A stretch of 64,000 nt of DNA from Paludibacteraceae bacterium. Its GTDB lineage: Bacteria; Bacteroidota; Bacteroidia; Bacteroidales; Paludibacteraceae. Both the position numbers and the translations under genes were made by a program. The notes beneath the pieces are model-generated. The model did not search any database. It had not been told where the DNA came from and worked only from the letters and a program-made list of their open reading frames with translations. This document shows positions 19,701-27,651 of the stretch, piece after piece; within the stretch, counting starts at the first letter, position 1, and each line of letters begins with the position of its first letter. The DNA is taken from assembly GCA_017557345.1 (NCBI GenBank), contig JAFYZR010000076.1, positions 1-64,000 of the forward strand, given 5' to 3'.

Positions 19701-19974
19701 TCGAAGGTGCGGCATCCAACTCCTGGGTTTTATAACCCATGTAAGAGATAGCCAATTTTGCACCTGCTTTTACATTCAGGTTAAAATTACCATCAAAATC
19801 GGTAATCGTACCATTGGTCGTACCGATTTCCAGCACTGAAGCGCCAATAATCGGCTCACCGTTCGCAGCGTCAGTAACCGTACCTTGTACGGACACTTGT
19901 GCGAACGCAGCCATTCCTGTGATGAGCAGGAAAGAAAGGAAAATGGCGCGTAATGAAAGAAGATTGTTTTTCAT
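16708..19974 (-). CDS. susC: SusC-like TonB-dependent outer-membrane porter
   Basis: 1088 residues: signal peptide (1-25), a carboxypeptidase-like regulatory domain (about 28-100, VQGTVTDAANGEPIIGASV), the TonB box region (DEVVVVGYG), the plug with AIYGSRASNGVIIITTKKG near 225, and a 22-strand barrel ending in ...LLGVSLQF. It moves oligosaccharides across the outer membrane using TonB energy, paired with SusD. Second gene of a four-gene operon led by an MFS porter, whose stop is 36 bp upstream. Confidence 0.95.
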   Translation of the reverse strand: MKNNLLSLRAIFLSFLLITGMAAFAQVSVQGTVTDAANGEPIIGASVLEIGTTNGTITDFDGNFNLNVKAGAKLAISYMGYKTQELDAAPSMNVRLGEDSELLDEVVVVGYGVVKKNDATGSVTAIKPDDMNKGLQTNAQDMIQGKIAGVNVTSDGGTPGGSSTIRIRGGSSLNASNNPLIVIDGLAMDNNGIKGAANALSMVNPADIETFTVLKDASATAIYGSRASNGVIIITTKKGSAGQKMKVSYEGNVSIGSLVNRLETMSGTMLRKVATALEHSATQMGKMGDADTDWQDQVYRTAIGTDHNISLMGGTKNMPYRASIGYTLQQGTIKTSEMQRVTGSINLSPSFLDKHLSFNLNAKGMYIYNRYADGSVVGSALSMDPTQPVRGGSSTRTYTGEDGVDRTEADIIDTWFDGYYQRISKGTYNDPAWPYTKNSQTTANPAASLAHKNDRANSGSFVGNLEADYKIHGFEDLRLHANFGADYSFGKQKTSIGPNSYSNFYYGWEGWSEEAKYNLQFNCYAQYYKDFTEDHHFDAMVGYEWQHFHRQGSYDGWGTYPTNSQAVGDDGKSLAGQIYTPSRSKNSYETENYLVSFFGRVNYVGLNRYMATVTLRGDGSSRFHKKHRWGLFPSVALGWKIKEEAFLKDVSWLSELKLRLGYGITGQQEIGGDYPYMTQYTRSLDHAYYPVGSDSNALHYDADGRPVYDGTGTVVTDADGNIVYYSYRPGAISEDLTWEKTTTYNVGIDYGFLNARITGSVDYYYRKTTDLINTVDVPVGANFRNRVTKNIGSLTNQGVEFTLNAVAIDMAKDPSKFKWDLGFNFTWNQNRITDLNLGEEDSFVRTGGISAGLGDGYIQVHKAGYAASTFWIYETRQMTDAKGNKYIYAVDTNKDGKITQDDRVLDNKIVPMAPYIFGFQTKFQFYNFDLSLSFHANVGNYVYNDVLCGNVYGVAPDNLYSTQNGGYHGVLMSAYNAYYKDGIQPDKMRQMLWNAALGGYEATTTKFNEYYYTDIFVENASFLRCDNITLGYSFAPKNVKLTGRVYATVSNPFVITGYSGLDPEHFGGIDNNIYPRCMTTLLGVSLQF

Positions 19975-20010
19975 TTTGCTTTGTGTTTGTTAGTATTGAT
20001 TAATTGTTTG

Positions 20011-21366
20011 TTATTTCTCTTTTATCGCAAAGACAGATGCGGCACCAAGGAGAAGGAGCACACCGGCAACAACCAGCATTCCGGCCTGTACGTGCGCGCA
20101 TATATATTTAAGGAGTAACCCGCCGCAAAGGGCTGCGACGATTTGCGGGATACAAATGGTGCAGTTGAAAAGGCCAAGGTAATAGCCCATGTTTCCGCCC
20201 TTGATGGCATTGGTAACAATCGTAAACGGAAGAGCCAGCATAGCAGCCCAAGCCGCTCCAATAAGTGCGTAACTGATCCAAAGAACATATTGGTTGGTTA
20301 CAAACCAAACAGATATAAAGCCTATCGCACCGACAACCAGCGAGATAGAATAAGCGCCTTTATTGCCGAACCAATGCTCCAGTTTCGGGATAAACGCTGC
20401 CCAAAGAAGCGAACCTACAGCCTGAACGCAGAAGACTACGCCTACCCATCCTCCGGCATTTTGGAAAGCCGCATCGGCTGCATTCACGCCATCCCATCCG
20501 AAGCAGTTGATAGCAATTGCGCCATTAGAATACGTCCACATATACATGAAGGCTGCCCAGCAGAAGAACTGAACCAGACCAACGGTCCAGAATGCCGATG
20601 GCGCTTCTTTAAGCAATTGCAAGAATCCCTTATCCTTCTTTGGCTCATCCTCTTTCTTTTCTGCTATTCCATGGAATGCGGCATATTCCTCCGGATTCAA
20701 CTCTTTTACCGTAGCAAAAGTATATAACGAGCACAGAATCAATATAGTAGCGCCCGCATAGAAGGACCATTTAACGGAATCAGGAATAACGCCTTCAGGC
20801 GCTGTATTTGCGATGCCGATCCACGTAAAGAAAATCGGGAAGAGGTATCCTACAACCGAACCGGCGTTACAGAGAGCCGACTGAATGGCATATGCTGTGC
20901 CTTTCTGCTCCTCGTTCACCATGTCGCCAACCATCATTTTGAACGGCTGCATGGCAATGTTGATACTTGTATCAAGGAACATCAGACTGAAGAGGCCAAA
21001 CCACATAGCGGCATTCAATCCAAGGAAGGCGGATTGTGCGAAAGTGAAATCGCCTGCATTCGGCAACAACAGCATAACTGCGACTGCTATGAGCGCGCCC
21101 ACGAGCAGATAAGGTTTACGACGGCCGAGACGCGTCCAGGTCTTGTCGCTATACTTGCCAACCAAAGGTTGAACAATCATACCCATCAACGGCGGGAGAA
21201 TCCAGAAGAAACTCAATGTGTGCGGATCTGCACCTAAAGTTGCAAAAATTCGGGAGATGTTCGCACTCTGAAGTGCATAAGCAATTTGTACTCCGAAAAA
21301 ACCAAAACTGAGATTAAAGAGCTGTCCAAACGACAGATTTTGTTTCGATATGTTTCGTTTCTGCAT
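20011..21366 (-). CDS. MFS sugar transporter (SLC45/GPH-like)
   Basis: 451 residues with about 12 membrane helices. The cytoplasmic loop motif GKYSDKTWTRLGRRKPYLLVG near 75-95 is typical of disaccharide porters of the SLC45/GPH type, often found beside Bacteroidota maltose and sucrose loci. It would carry a di- or oligosaccharide across the inner membrane after SusCD uptake. First gene of the operon, with its promoter at 21390-21420. No glycoside hydrolase is encoded in this operon, so the substrate stays open. Confidence 0.85.
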   Translation of the reverse strand: MQKRNISKQNLSFGQLFNLSFGFFGVQIAYALQSANISRIFATLGADPHTLSFFWILPPLMGMIVQPLVGKYSDKTWTRLGRRKPYLLVGALIAVAVMLLLPNAGDFTFAQSAFLGLNAAMWFGLFSLMFLDTSINIAMQPFKMMVGDMVNEEQKGTAYAIQSALCNAGSVVGYLFPIFFTWIGIANTAPEGVIPDSVKWSFYAGATILILCSLYTFATVKELNPEEYAAFHGIAEKKEDEPKKDKGFLQLLKEAPSAFWTVGLVQFFCWAAFMYMWTYSNGAIAINCFGWDGVNAADAAFQNAGGWVGVVFCVQAVGSLLWAAFIPKLEHWFGNKGAYSISLVVGAIGFISVWFVTNQYVLWISYALIGAAWAAMLALPFTIVTNAIKGGNMGYYLGLFNCTICIPQIVAALCGGLLLKYICAHVQAGMLVVAGVLLLLGAASVFAIKEK

Positions 21367-21389
21367 GGTATGTTAAATAAAAATCGGGG

Positions 21390-21420
21390 CAAAGTTACTG
21401 CTTTTTTTTCGAATACGCAA
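21390..21420 (-). promoter_or_regulatory. Promoter for MFS-susC-susD-susE
   Basis: Minus-strand -7 box TAACTTTG (21390-21397) and TTGC (21417-21420), about 19 bp apart, 24 bp before the start codon. The only promoter seen for the four-gene operon. Confidence 0.8.
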
Positions 21421-21471
21421 GAGATGAATGCATTTTTTTGCATTTTTTTTGCATTTTAACCGAATAAAGTC

Positions 21472-21912
21472 TTATTCGGGTAGCGGATTTTCCTTCCGGA
21501 GAATGGCACGGATAAAATTGTCAAGCCGTGCGTAGGTGGTAAAATTTCCATCGCGGTCTTTTGCAGCAACCGGATCAGGCCTTCCTTTCAACTGTTTTCT
21601 GAAGCGCATTTTGTAGTTTTCTAGAAGCGCTTGTTTTTCGGGCGAAAGAGGCGTATTGAACTTGGCGGCATCGATCAATTCTTTTGCCAGACTGGAAGCT
21701 TTTCCGAAAGCCTTTTGATTCGCTCTTTCCCTTGGTGTAGCAGGGTTTGCGCGGAAGTTTCTTGGGTTTGGTTTGTATGCCTCCAAACGTCCTTCTTTTG
21801 TTACCATTCCGTCAAAATCCCTGAAGATTTTTTTGCGGATTGTAATACCGTTTTTTGTGTTGAGTGAGCCGATTATTTCGGACACCGATGAATCATGATG
21901 AATTCTTGCCAT
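21472..21912 (-). CDS. Small Bacteroidota protein of unknown function
   Basis: 146 residues, basic and without signal peptide. The layout (a short N-terminal beta-rich stretch, then NPATPRERANQKAFGKASSLAKELI, then a second helical part with YARLDNFIRAILRKE) recalls small orphan proteins common in Bacteroidota. The 39772-40134 protein has the same layout (KPQ..Q...NFKTLIATCKDIL, then GRLCDYVRHEVSEM) and may be a remote relative. Five 11-bp repeats lie 30 bp upstream. No clear promoter was found. Function unknown. Confidence 0.65.
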   Translation of the reverse strand: MARIHHDSSVSEIIGSLNTKNGITIRKKIFRDFDGMVTKEGRLEAYKPNPRNFRANPATPRERANQKAFGKASSLAKELIDAAKFNTPLSPEKQALLENYKMRFRKQLKGRPDPVAAKDRDGNFTTYARLDNFIRAILRKENPLPE

Positions 21913-21941
21913 GTTTGAGTATTATTTAATAAGGTTAATAA

Positions 21942-21996
21942 CGCACTAATCGCGCACTTATCACGCACTTATCGCGCACTTATCACGCACTAAATT
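21942..21996. repeat. 11-bp tandem array, five copies
   Basis: Five units of consensus CGCACTTATCR in perfect register, upstream of the 21472-21912 gene. It differs in sequence from the other 11-bp arrays in the window. Confidence 0.95.
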
Positions 21997-22063
21997 GAGG
22001 TTGTATTTTTGTTAGTATTATATACTATGTATATAATACCGAAGGATGATGCTTTTTTACAAA

Positions 22064-22474
22064 TTAATGAGCAAATTTATAGGTCCAATGATAGTATCCT
22101 ACGACATATCCGTAGTCCTTAATACTATCCGTTAAAAGCCATTCGTCATCGCTGACAGGATCCAAGATGAACAAGGTATCATTTGTCTCTGACAAAAAGA
22201 CAACATTTTCGAAGACATAATTTGGTGTCCAGTCCGGAAGTCCGCCATGAAACATCAGGAACTGCTTCGTCTGCTTGGGTTCTATCCGAACAGGTGCTCC
22301 TTCTTTCATCTCCAACCAATTGACCTTATCTGTATAAGTATAAGCGACTTGAATAGGTTGATCGGTTGTGTTAACAACCGAGTACGTATTTTCTCCTTCT
22401 ATCGGATCTACTATCACGCATCCGGTAAAAAGAGCAAAAAAGAACATCAGACTAAACCAACGAATTGTTTTCAT
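22064..22474 (-). CDS. Small lipoprotein of unknown function
   Basis: 136 residues with a signal peptide and lipobox LFTGC (lipid Cys19), then a beta-rich soluble domain (TYSVVNTTDQPIQVAYTYT...) of Ig-like appearance. No family recognised. Its own promoter lies just upstream and the divergent recQ promoter is 60-90 bp further on. Confidence 0.8.
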   Translation of the reverse strand: MKTIRWFSLMFFFALFTGCVIVDPIEGENTYSVVNTTDQPIQVAYTYTDKVNWLEMKEGAPVRIEPKQTKQFLMFHGGLPDWTPNYVFENVVFLSETNDTLFILDPVSDDEWLLTDSIKDYGYVVGYYHWTYKFAH

Positions 22475-22496
22475 AATTTTTCTCCGTTTTATGCTG

Positions 22497-22527
22497 CAAA
22501 GTTACAAAATTTTCTCGAATCACCAAA
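22497..22527 (-). promoter_or_regulatory. Promoter for the small lipoprotein
   Basis: Minus-strand -7 box TAACTTTG (22497-22504) and TTTG (22524-22527), 19 bp apart. Confidence 0.75.
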
Positions 22528-22586
22528 TTATGGAAATAAGAAAAAGCACATAAAAATAAAAAAATGTCAAAAAAACACGCGCGGGC

Positions 22587-22617
22587 TTGCACATATAAAA
22601 AATATTTTGTATCTTTG
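22587..22617 (+). promoter_or_regulatory. Promoter for the recQ operon
   Basis: TTG at 22587-22589 and -7 box TATCTTTG at 22610-22617, 20 bp apart, about 70 nt before the recQ start. I see no other promoter up to 37637. Confidence 0.85.
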
Positions 22618-22685
22618 CAGCCGCTTTAGTATGTACCAATAGCCTCAGACCATAAAAATCCAAAGGAACAGGACATCAAATACAT

Positions 22686-24869
22686 ATGAATATAACACAC
22701 GAGGATTTAGTTAAGGCCCTTCAGACCTACTTTGGTTTTGACACGTTTAAGGGGAATCAGGAAGCCATCATTCGAAATGTGATTGACGGCAAGGATTCGT
22801 TCGTGCTGATGCCAACAGGCGGCGGCAAGAGCCTATGTTATCAGTTGCCATCCCTTATTATGGACGGTGTGGCCATTGTCATTTCTCCCTTAATTGCGCT
22901 GATGAAGAACCAAGTGGATGCGATGCGCAACTATTCGGACGAGGAAGGCGTGGCTCACTTCATCAACTCATCGCTGAGCAGAGGCGAGATAAATGCGGTG
23001 AAAGAAGATGTGCTGGCCAGAAAAACCAAACTGCTCTATTTGGCGCCTGAGAGTTTGCAGAAAGCAGAGAATGTGGACTTCCTTCAAGGCGTGAAGATAA
23101 GTTTCTACGCAGTAGATGAGGCGCATTGTATCTCGGAATGGGGACATGATTTCCGCCCGGAATACAGCCAAATCCGCTCCATGGTGCAACGAATAGGGAA
23201 AGCACCGATTATCGCTTTAACGGCTACGGCTACGCCGAAAGTGCAGAAAGATATCCAGAAAAACCTTGGCATGCCTGATGCCACAGTTTTCAAATCCAGT
23301 TTTAACAGGCCTAACCTTTATTACGAAGTTCGCCCAAAAACGGCTGATGTGGACAAAGATTTAGTCCGTTTTATCCGTTCTATGGAAGGGAAAAGCGGTA
23401 TTGTCTATTGCATGGCGCGAAAGGAAGTGGAGGAATTGGCACAAGTGCTGCAAGTGAACGGCATTTCCGCCAAACCTTATCACGCGGGACTGGATGCGGC
23501 TACCCGAACGGCGCACCAAGATGCTTTCTTGATGGAGGAATGCCAAGTGATTGTGGCTACTATCGCTTTCGGAATGGGTATTGACAAACCGGACGTACGA
23601 TTCGTCGTGCATTATGACATTCCGAAATCGCTTGAAGGATATTACCAGGAGACCGGCCGTGCCGGAAGAGACGGAGGCGAAGGACAATGTATCTGTTTCT
23701 ATTCGCCGGATGATATTGAGCGCTTGCGGCGATTCCAGAAAGACAAGACTCCAAAAGAAATCGGAATCGGCAATCAGTTGCTTTTTGAAACGCAGAGTTA
23801 TGCAGAATCCACTATCTGCCGCCGCAAACTGCTGTTGCACTACTTCGGAGAAGAATATAACGAAGAGAAATGCGGCAACTGCGATAACTGCCGCAAGACC
23901 TACAAACAGATTGATGCCAGCGAACTTCTGCAGATTGCATTGGAAACCATACAGCAAGTCAACGAAAAGCATCGAGCCGAACATATCGTAGATATTCTCC
24001 ACGGCAATCAGACGGCAGAAGTGATGAGTTATCACCACGACGAACTGGATAACTTCGGCGCGGCAAGTGATGTTGAAGAAAGCACTTTACATGCCATTCT
24101 ACGACAAGCTTTGCTTGTGGGCATGATAAAGAAAGATATCGATTCGTACGGCGATCTCAAACTGGCGAAAGACGGTCTTAAATTCATTCGCAAACCAGGC
24201 AAGTTCGAAGTTCCGATTGAGGTTCAAGATGAGGATGAAGATTTGATGGATGGAGCCGCAGCTACTTGTGCTGCAGCAGATGAGGTGCTTTTCGCTATTC
24301 TGAAAGATATCCGTCGTAAGGTGGCGAAGAAAAATGACGTTCCGCCATTCGTGATCTTCCAAGATCCTTCCCTTGAAGCCATGGCAACCACCTATCCTAT
24401 CACGATGGAAGAGCTATTGACCATCCCGGGAGTAGGTGTAGCGAAAGCTAAACGCTATGGAGATGAGTTCCTGCGTATCATCAAAGAGTATGTTGCAGAA
24501 AACGAAATCATCCGTCCTGAAGACTTGAGAATCCGTACGGTGGCAAAGAAATCTACGCGCAAGAAACAGATTATCCAAGCCATCGACAGACGTGTAGACT
24601 TGGATGATTTGGCGGAATCCAACGGTATGTCCATGGAAGAGATGATGGATGAACTGGAGGCAATCGTCTTCTCTGGAACAAAAATCAATATCAACTATTT
24701 CATCCAAGAAGTGGTTGATCCGGACGAAGAAGAGGAGATATACGACTATTTCAAGAATGCCGATGACGATAACATCAAGAAAGCAATGGAAGCATTAGGA
24801 GAAGATTATTACGACGAGATGCATGTTCGACTCGTGAGACTGAAATTCCATTGCGACCTTGGAAACTGA
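22686..24869 (+). CDS. recQ: ATP-dependent DNA helicase RecQ
   Basis: 3'-5' helicase of recombinational repair, 727 residues. Walker A TGGGKS at 44-49, DEAH at 144-147, helicase C domain with the Q.TGRAGRDG motif near 320, and zinc-binding cysteines (CRRKLLLHYFGEE...CGNCDNC) near 378-402. A winged-helix region follows, then an HRDC domain near 535-605 and a roughly 120-residue acidic C-terminal extension seen in Bacteroidota RecQ proteins. Its stop overlaps the rimO start (TGATG). Confidence 0.96.
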   Translation: MNITHEDLVKALQTYFGFDTFKGNQEAIIRNVIDGKDSFVLMPTGGGKSLCYQLPSLIMDGVAIVISPLIALMKNQVDAMRNYSDEEGVAHFINSSLSRGEINAVKEDVLARKTKLLYLAPESLQKAENVDFLQGVKISFYAVDEAHCISEWGHDFRPEYSQIRSMVQRIGKAPIIALTATATPKVQKDIQKNLGMPDATVFKSSFNRPNLYYEVRPKTADVDKDLVRFIRSMEGKSGIVYCMARKEVEELAQVLQVNGISAKPYHAGLDAATRTAHQDAFLMEECQVIVATIAFGMGIDKPDVRFVVHYDIPKSLEGYYQETGRAGRDGGEGQCICFYSPDDIERLRRFQKDKTPKEIGIGNQLLFETQSYAESTICRRKLLLHYFGEEYNEEKCGNCDNCRKTYKQIDASELLQIALETIQQVNEKHRAEHIVDILHGNQTAEVMSYHHDELDNFGAASDVEESTLHAILRQALLVGMIKKDIDSYGDLKLAKDGLKFIRKPGKFEVPIEVQDEDEDLMDGAAATCAAADEVLFAILKDIRRKVAKKNDVPPFVIFQDPSLEAMATTYPITMEELLTIPGVGVAKAKRYGDEFLRIIKEYVAENEIIRPEDLRIRTVAKKSTRKKQIIQAIDRRVDLDDLAESNGMSMEEMMDELEAIVFSGTKININYFIQEVVDPDEEEEIYDYFKNADDDNIKKAMEALGEDYYDEMHVRLVRLKFHCDLGN

Positions 24870-26185
24870 TGAGAAAAGGCGAAATTGATTTTATTACGCT
24901 TGGCTGTTCAAAGAATTTAGTGGATGCCGAGCGAGTCATGAGACAACTGGAAGCGGCTGGTTGGAATTGTGTGCATGACGCAGAAAAGCCACAGGGCGAG
25001 ATTTGCGTCATTAACACCTGCGGATTTATTGGAGATGCCAAAGAAGAAAGCATCAACATGATTCTTCAGATGGCTGAACGCAAGAAGCAAGGCAAACTGC
25101 GGCAACTCATAGTGATGGGCTGTCTAAGCGAACGATACAGAGCAGAATTGGAAGAGGAATTGCCGGAAGTCGATGCTTATTTTGGCAAGTTCGACTTTGA
25201 ACGGATGAAAGACCTTATCGGAACGTATGCATTACCTGGTAATCCTAGACAATACAGCTTGTTTGAACGGCATTTGACCACACCAAAGCACTATGCGTAT
25301 CTTAAGATTTCGGAAGGTTGTAATCGGATGTGTTCCTATTGTGCCATTCCGCTCATAACCGGAAGACACACAAGCCGACCCAAAGCAGAGATTCTGGATG
25401 AAGTTCGATGGCTGGTGAGCCAAGGAGTAAAAGAACTGAATGTCATAGCCCAAGACTTAAGCAGTTACGGTCTGGATATCGAAAAAAGGCATCTATTGCC
25501 GGAACTGATTGACGAAATAGCGCATGTGCCTGGCGTTGAATGGATTCGTTTGCATTACGCTTACCCTACGGATTTTCCGGAAGAACTGTTAGATGTAATG
25601 GTACGAAACAGCAATGTATGCAAATACCTCGATATCGCTTTGCAACATTGTACCGACCATATGCTGACTCTCATGCGGCGGCATATTACGCAGGCTGAAC
25701 AAGATGCGTTGATTCGCAAAATCCGAGAAAAAGTACCGGGTATCTGTATACGAACAACCTTACTTGTCGGACACCCGGGAGAAACGGACGAAGATTTTGA
25801 GGCTCTAAAAGAATGGACGCGACAAATGCGCTTCGACAGAATGGGTTGTTTTGCGTACTCGGACGAAGAAGGCACATACGCCAATACACATTATAAAGAC
25901 GATGTTCCGCAAAATGTAAAAGAGCAACGGGCATCTGAACTGATGGCCATACAACAAGAGATTAGCGGAGAACTGATGCAACAGTTTGTCGGAAAGACAG
26001 AAAAAGTCATTATCGATCGGCAAGAAGGAGATTATTATATCGGGCGGACACAATATGATAGCCCAGAAGTTGACTGCGAAGTGCTGATTCAGAAGGAGAA
26101 AGATGAAAGATTAAAAGTCGGGGATTTTTATAACGTCAAAATCATCAAAGCAGAAGAATTTGATTTATACGCGATATTATGTTAA
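24869..26185 (+). CDS. rimO: Ribosomal protein S12 methylthiotransferase RimO
   Basis: Radical SAM enzyme that adds a methylthio group to an aspartate of ribosomal protein S12. From ATG 24869 it has 438 residues: the N-terminal UPF0004 domain with FITLGCSKNLVD (Cys13) and VINTCGF, the radical SAM cluster Cys151-Cys155-Cys158 (CNRMCSYC), and a C-terminal TRAM domain (about 370-438). An upstream TTG at 24851 lies within recQ and is less likely. It overlaps the HU gene by 7 bp. Confidence 0.96.
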   Translation: MRKGEIDFITLGCSKNLVDAERVMRQLEAAGWNCVHDAEKPQGEICVINTCGFIGDAKEESINMILQMAERKKQGKLRQLIVMGCLSERYRAELEEELPEVDAYFGKFDFERMKDLIGTYALPGNPRQYSLFERHLTTPKHYAYLKISEGCNRMCSYCAIPLITGRHTSRPKAEILDEVRWLVSQGVKELNVIAQDLSSYGLDIEKRHLLPELIDEIAHVPGVEWIRLHYAYPTDFPEELLDVMVRNSNVCKYLDIALQHCTDHMLTLMRRHITQAEQDALIRKIREKVPGICIRTTLLVGHPGETDEDFEALKEWTRQMRFDRMGCFAYSDEEGTYANTHYKDDVPQNVKEQRASELMAIQQEISGELMQQFVGKTEKVIIDRQEGDYYIGRTQYDSPEVDCEVLIQKEKDERLKVGDFYNVKIIKAEEFDLYAILC

Positions 26186-26457
26186 CAAAAGATTTTATCG
26201 GTCTGATTGCCGAAGCTTCAGGCCTTACCAAGAAAAACGTGGAGAACTTGCTCTCTAACACCAATGCCATCATTCGTGAGAATTTGATGGATGGCAAAGC
26301 CATTCAATTGCAGGGGTTAGGCGCGTTGGAAATAAGAGAGCGGAAAGGACGCATCATCGTGCATCCTCGAACCGGAGAGAGAGCCTTCTCGCCGAGTAAA
26401 AACCAATTGGTGTTTAGACCAATGGCTAACATGAAAGACGAACTCAAAAAGATCTAA
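26179..26457 (+). CDS. HU-family DNA-binding protein
   Basis: 92-residue histone-like protein with the HU/IHF fold: helical N-terminus (FIGLIAEASGLTKKNVENLLSN) and the beta-arm GRIIVHPRTGERAFSPSKN, where HU proteins normally show GRNPxTGE. It overlaps rimO by 7 bp and is followed 3 bp later by a second HU-domain gene. It probably bends DNA as a dimer, possibly with the neighbouring membrane-anchored HU domain; that pairing is inference. Confidence 0.9.
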   Translation: MLTKDFIGLIAEASGLTKKNVENLLSNTNAIIRENLMDGKAIQLQGLGALEIRERKGRIIVHPRTGERAFSPSKNQLVFRPMANMKDELKKI

Positions 26458-26460
26458 GTT

Positions 26461-27651
26461 ATGGCAGAGAAATTGAGTTGGACCGAATTACGCCGTGCAT
26501 TAGCTGATCGCTCCGGTGTAAGTGAAAAAGAAGCAAATGCTTTCTTAACTGCCTTCAGCGGACAGTTAGTTGAAGCGTTACGAAGTGATAAACAAGTCAA
26601 GATTAACGGATTAGGCATCTTCAAACTGCAGGCTGTCGCTCCGCGTAAGAGTGTGGATGTTTCTACAGGCGAAGAAATCACGATCGAAGGATACAATAAG
26701 ATTGTTTTTGCCCCGGAGTCTGGCGTTAAAGAATTGATTGAGAAAAGTACTGCGGTTAGCACGGATTTCGAATCCGCTGATCAACCGACAGCCGTTGATC
26801 CCATCAAAAAACTCGGAGCACAAGCAGAGGAAATTGTGGATATTCTGGGCGATTTAGGACAAAGTCCTAAAGAAGAGGATATTCATCCTGTAACACCGGA
26901 ACCGGAGATAATACCGGAACCGGAACCAGAACCTGCTCCGGCACCAGAGCCAGAACCAATTCCCGAACCGGAACCGGTTGTTGAGCCACAACAGACTTAC
27001 ATCCCTCAGCCACAACCGCAACCCCAGCCGCAGCCGCAGATAATCGTACAGAAACCGGAAAAGAACAAGTTCCATTTCTTGCTGGATGTACTGCTTTGCG
27101 TCATCATCTTATTATTGCTTCTCTTTGGCGCATATTTCTTCTTTAAGGGACAGATAAGCGGATGGGTTGACAATATGGTGCAACCTAAGCCAGTTGCAGA
27201 AGAAGTAGATGCGAATGCTGTTCCTGCCGATACGTTAGAGGCACAGCCGAAAAACGAGCAAGCGTATTCTGATGAACAAGAGGCACTCATTCCGGAAGGA
27301 ACTATCTCGCAAGAGCAAATCTTCCTGGAATTCTTAGAGGCTTCCGGCGAATTGGATGAAATTACCAAAGCGAACGGACAAGAACTGGAATATGCAGGAT
27401 GGATTACCGTGGAGCCTATTCACGAAGGAAGCCGTCTGACCTGGATGTCAAAGCGATTCTATGGCGCAAAGATCTACTGGCCGTATTTGTATGACGCCAA
27501 TAGAGATCGTCTCACCAACCCGAACATCATCGATGTGGGCACTCCTATTCGCGTGCCGAGACTCACAGCCACTCAACGTGACACAACTAACGCGCAGACC
27601 AGAGCTACATTGGAAAGATTGAAAAAGCAAGCAGAAGCTGCGATGAGATGA
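26461..27651 (+). CDS. HU domain - membrane anchor - LysM fusion protein
   Basis: 396 residues in four parts. 1-90 is an HU/IHF-type DNA-binding domain ([23 protein letters not shown], then [23 protein letters not shown]). 142-195 is a Pro/Glu/Gln-rich linker. 204-228 is one membrane helix. About 312-368 is a LysM-like peptidoglycan-binding domain ([20 protein letters not shown] ... [10 protein letters not shown]). With no signal peptide and a central helix, the HU domain should face the cytoplasm and the LysM domain the periplasm. It may tie the nucleoid to the cell wall. Bacteroidota HU-SPOR proteins are a known parallel; the LysM form is what is seen here. Confidence 0.88.
   Translation: MAEKLSWTELRRALADRSGVSEKEANAFLTAFSGQLVEALRSDKQVKINGLGIFKLQAVAPRKSVDVSTGEEITIEGYNKIVFAPESGVKELIEKSTAVSTDFESADQPTAVDPIKKLGAQAEEIVDILGDLGQSPKEEDIHPVTPEPEIIPEPEPEPAPAPEPEPIPEPEPVVEPQQTYIPQPQPQPQPQPQIIVQKPEKNKFHFLLDVLLCVIILLLLLFGAYFFFKGQISGWVDNMVQPKPVAEEVDANAVPADTLEAQPKNEQAYSDEQEALIPEGTISQEQIFLEFLEASGELDEITKANGQELEYAGWITVEPIHEGSRLTWMSKRFYGAKIYWPYLYDANRDRLTNPNIIDVGTPIRVPRLTATQRDTTNAQTRATLERLKKQAEAAMR

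Noticed and set aside
21942..21996. CRISPR array
   Set aside because: 11-bp units with no spacers. None of the tandem arrays in the window has a repeat-spacer structure, and no cas genes are present.
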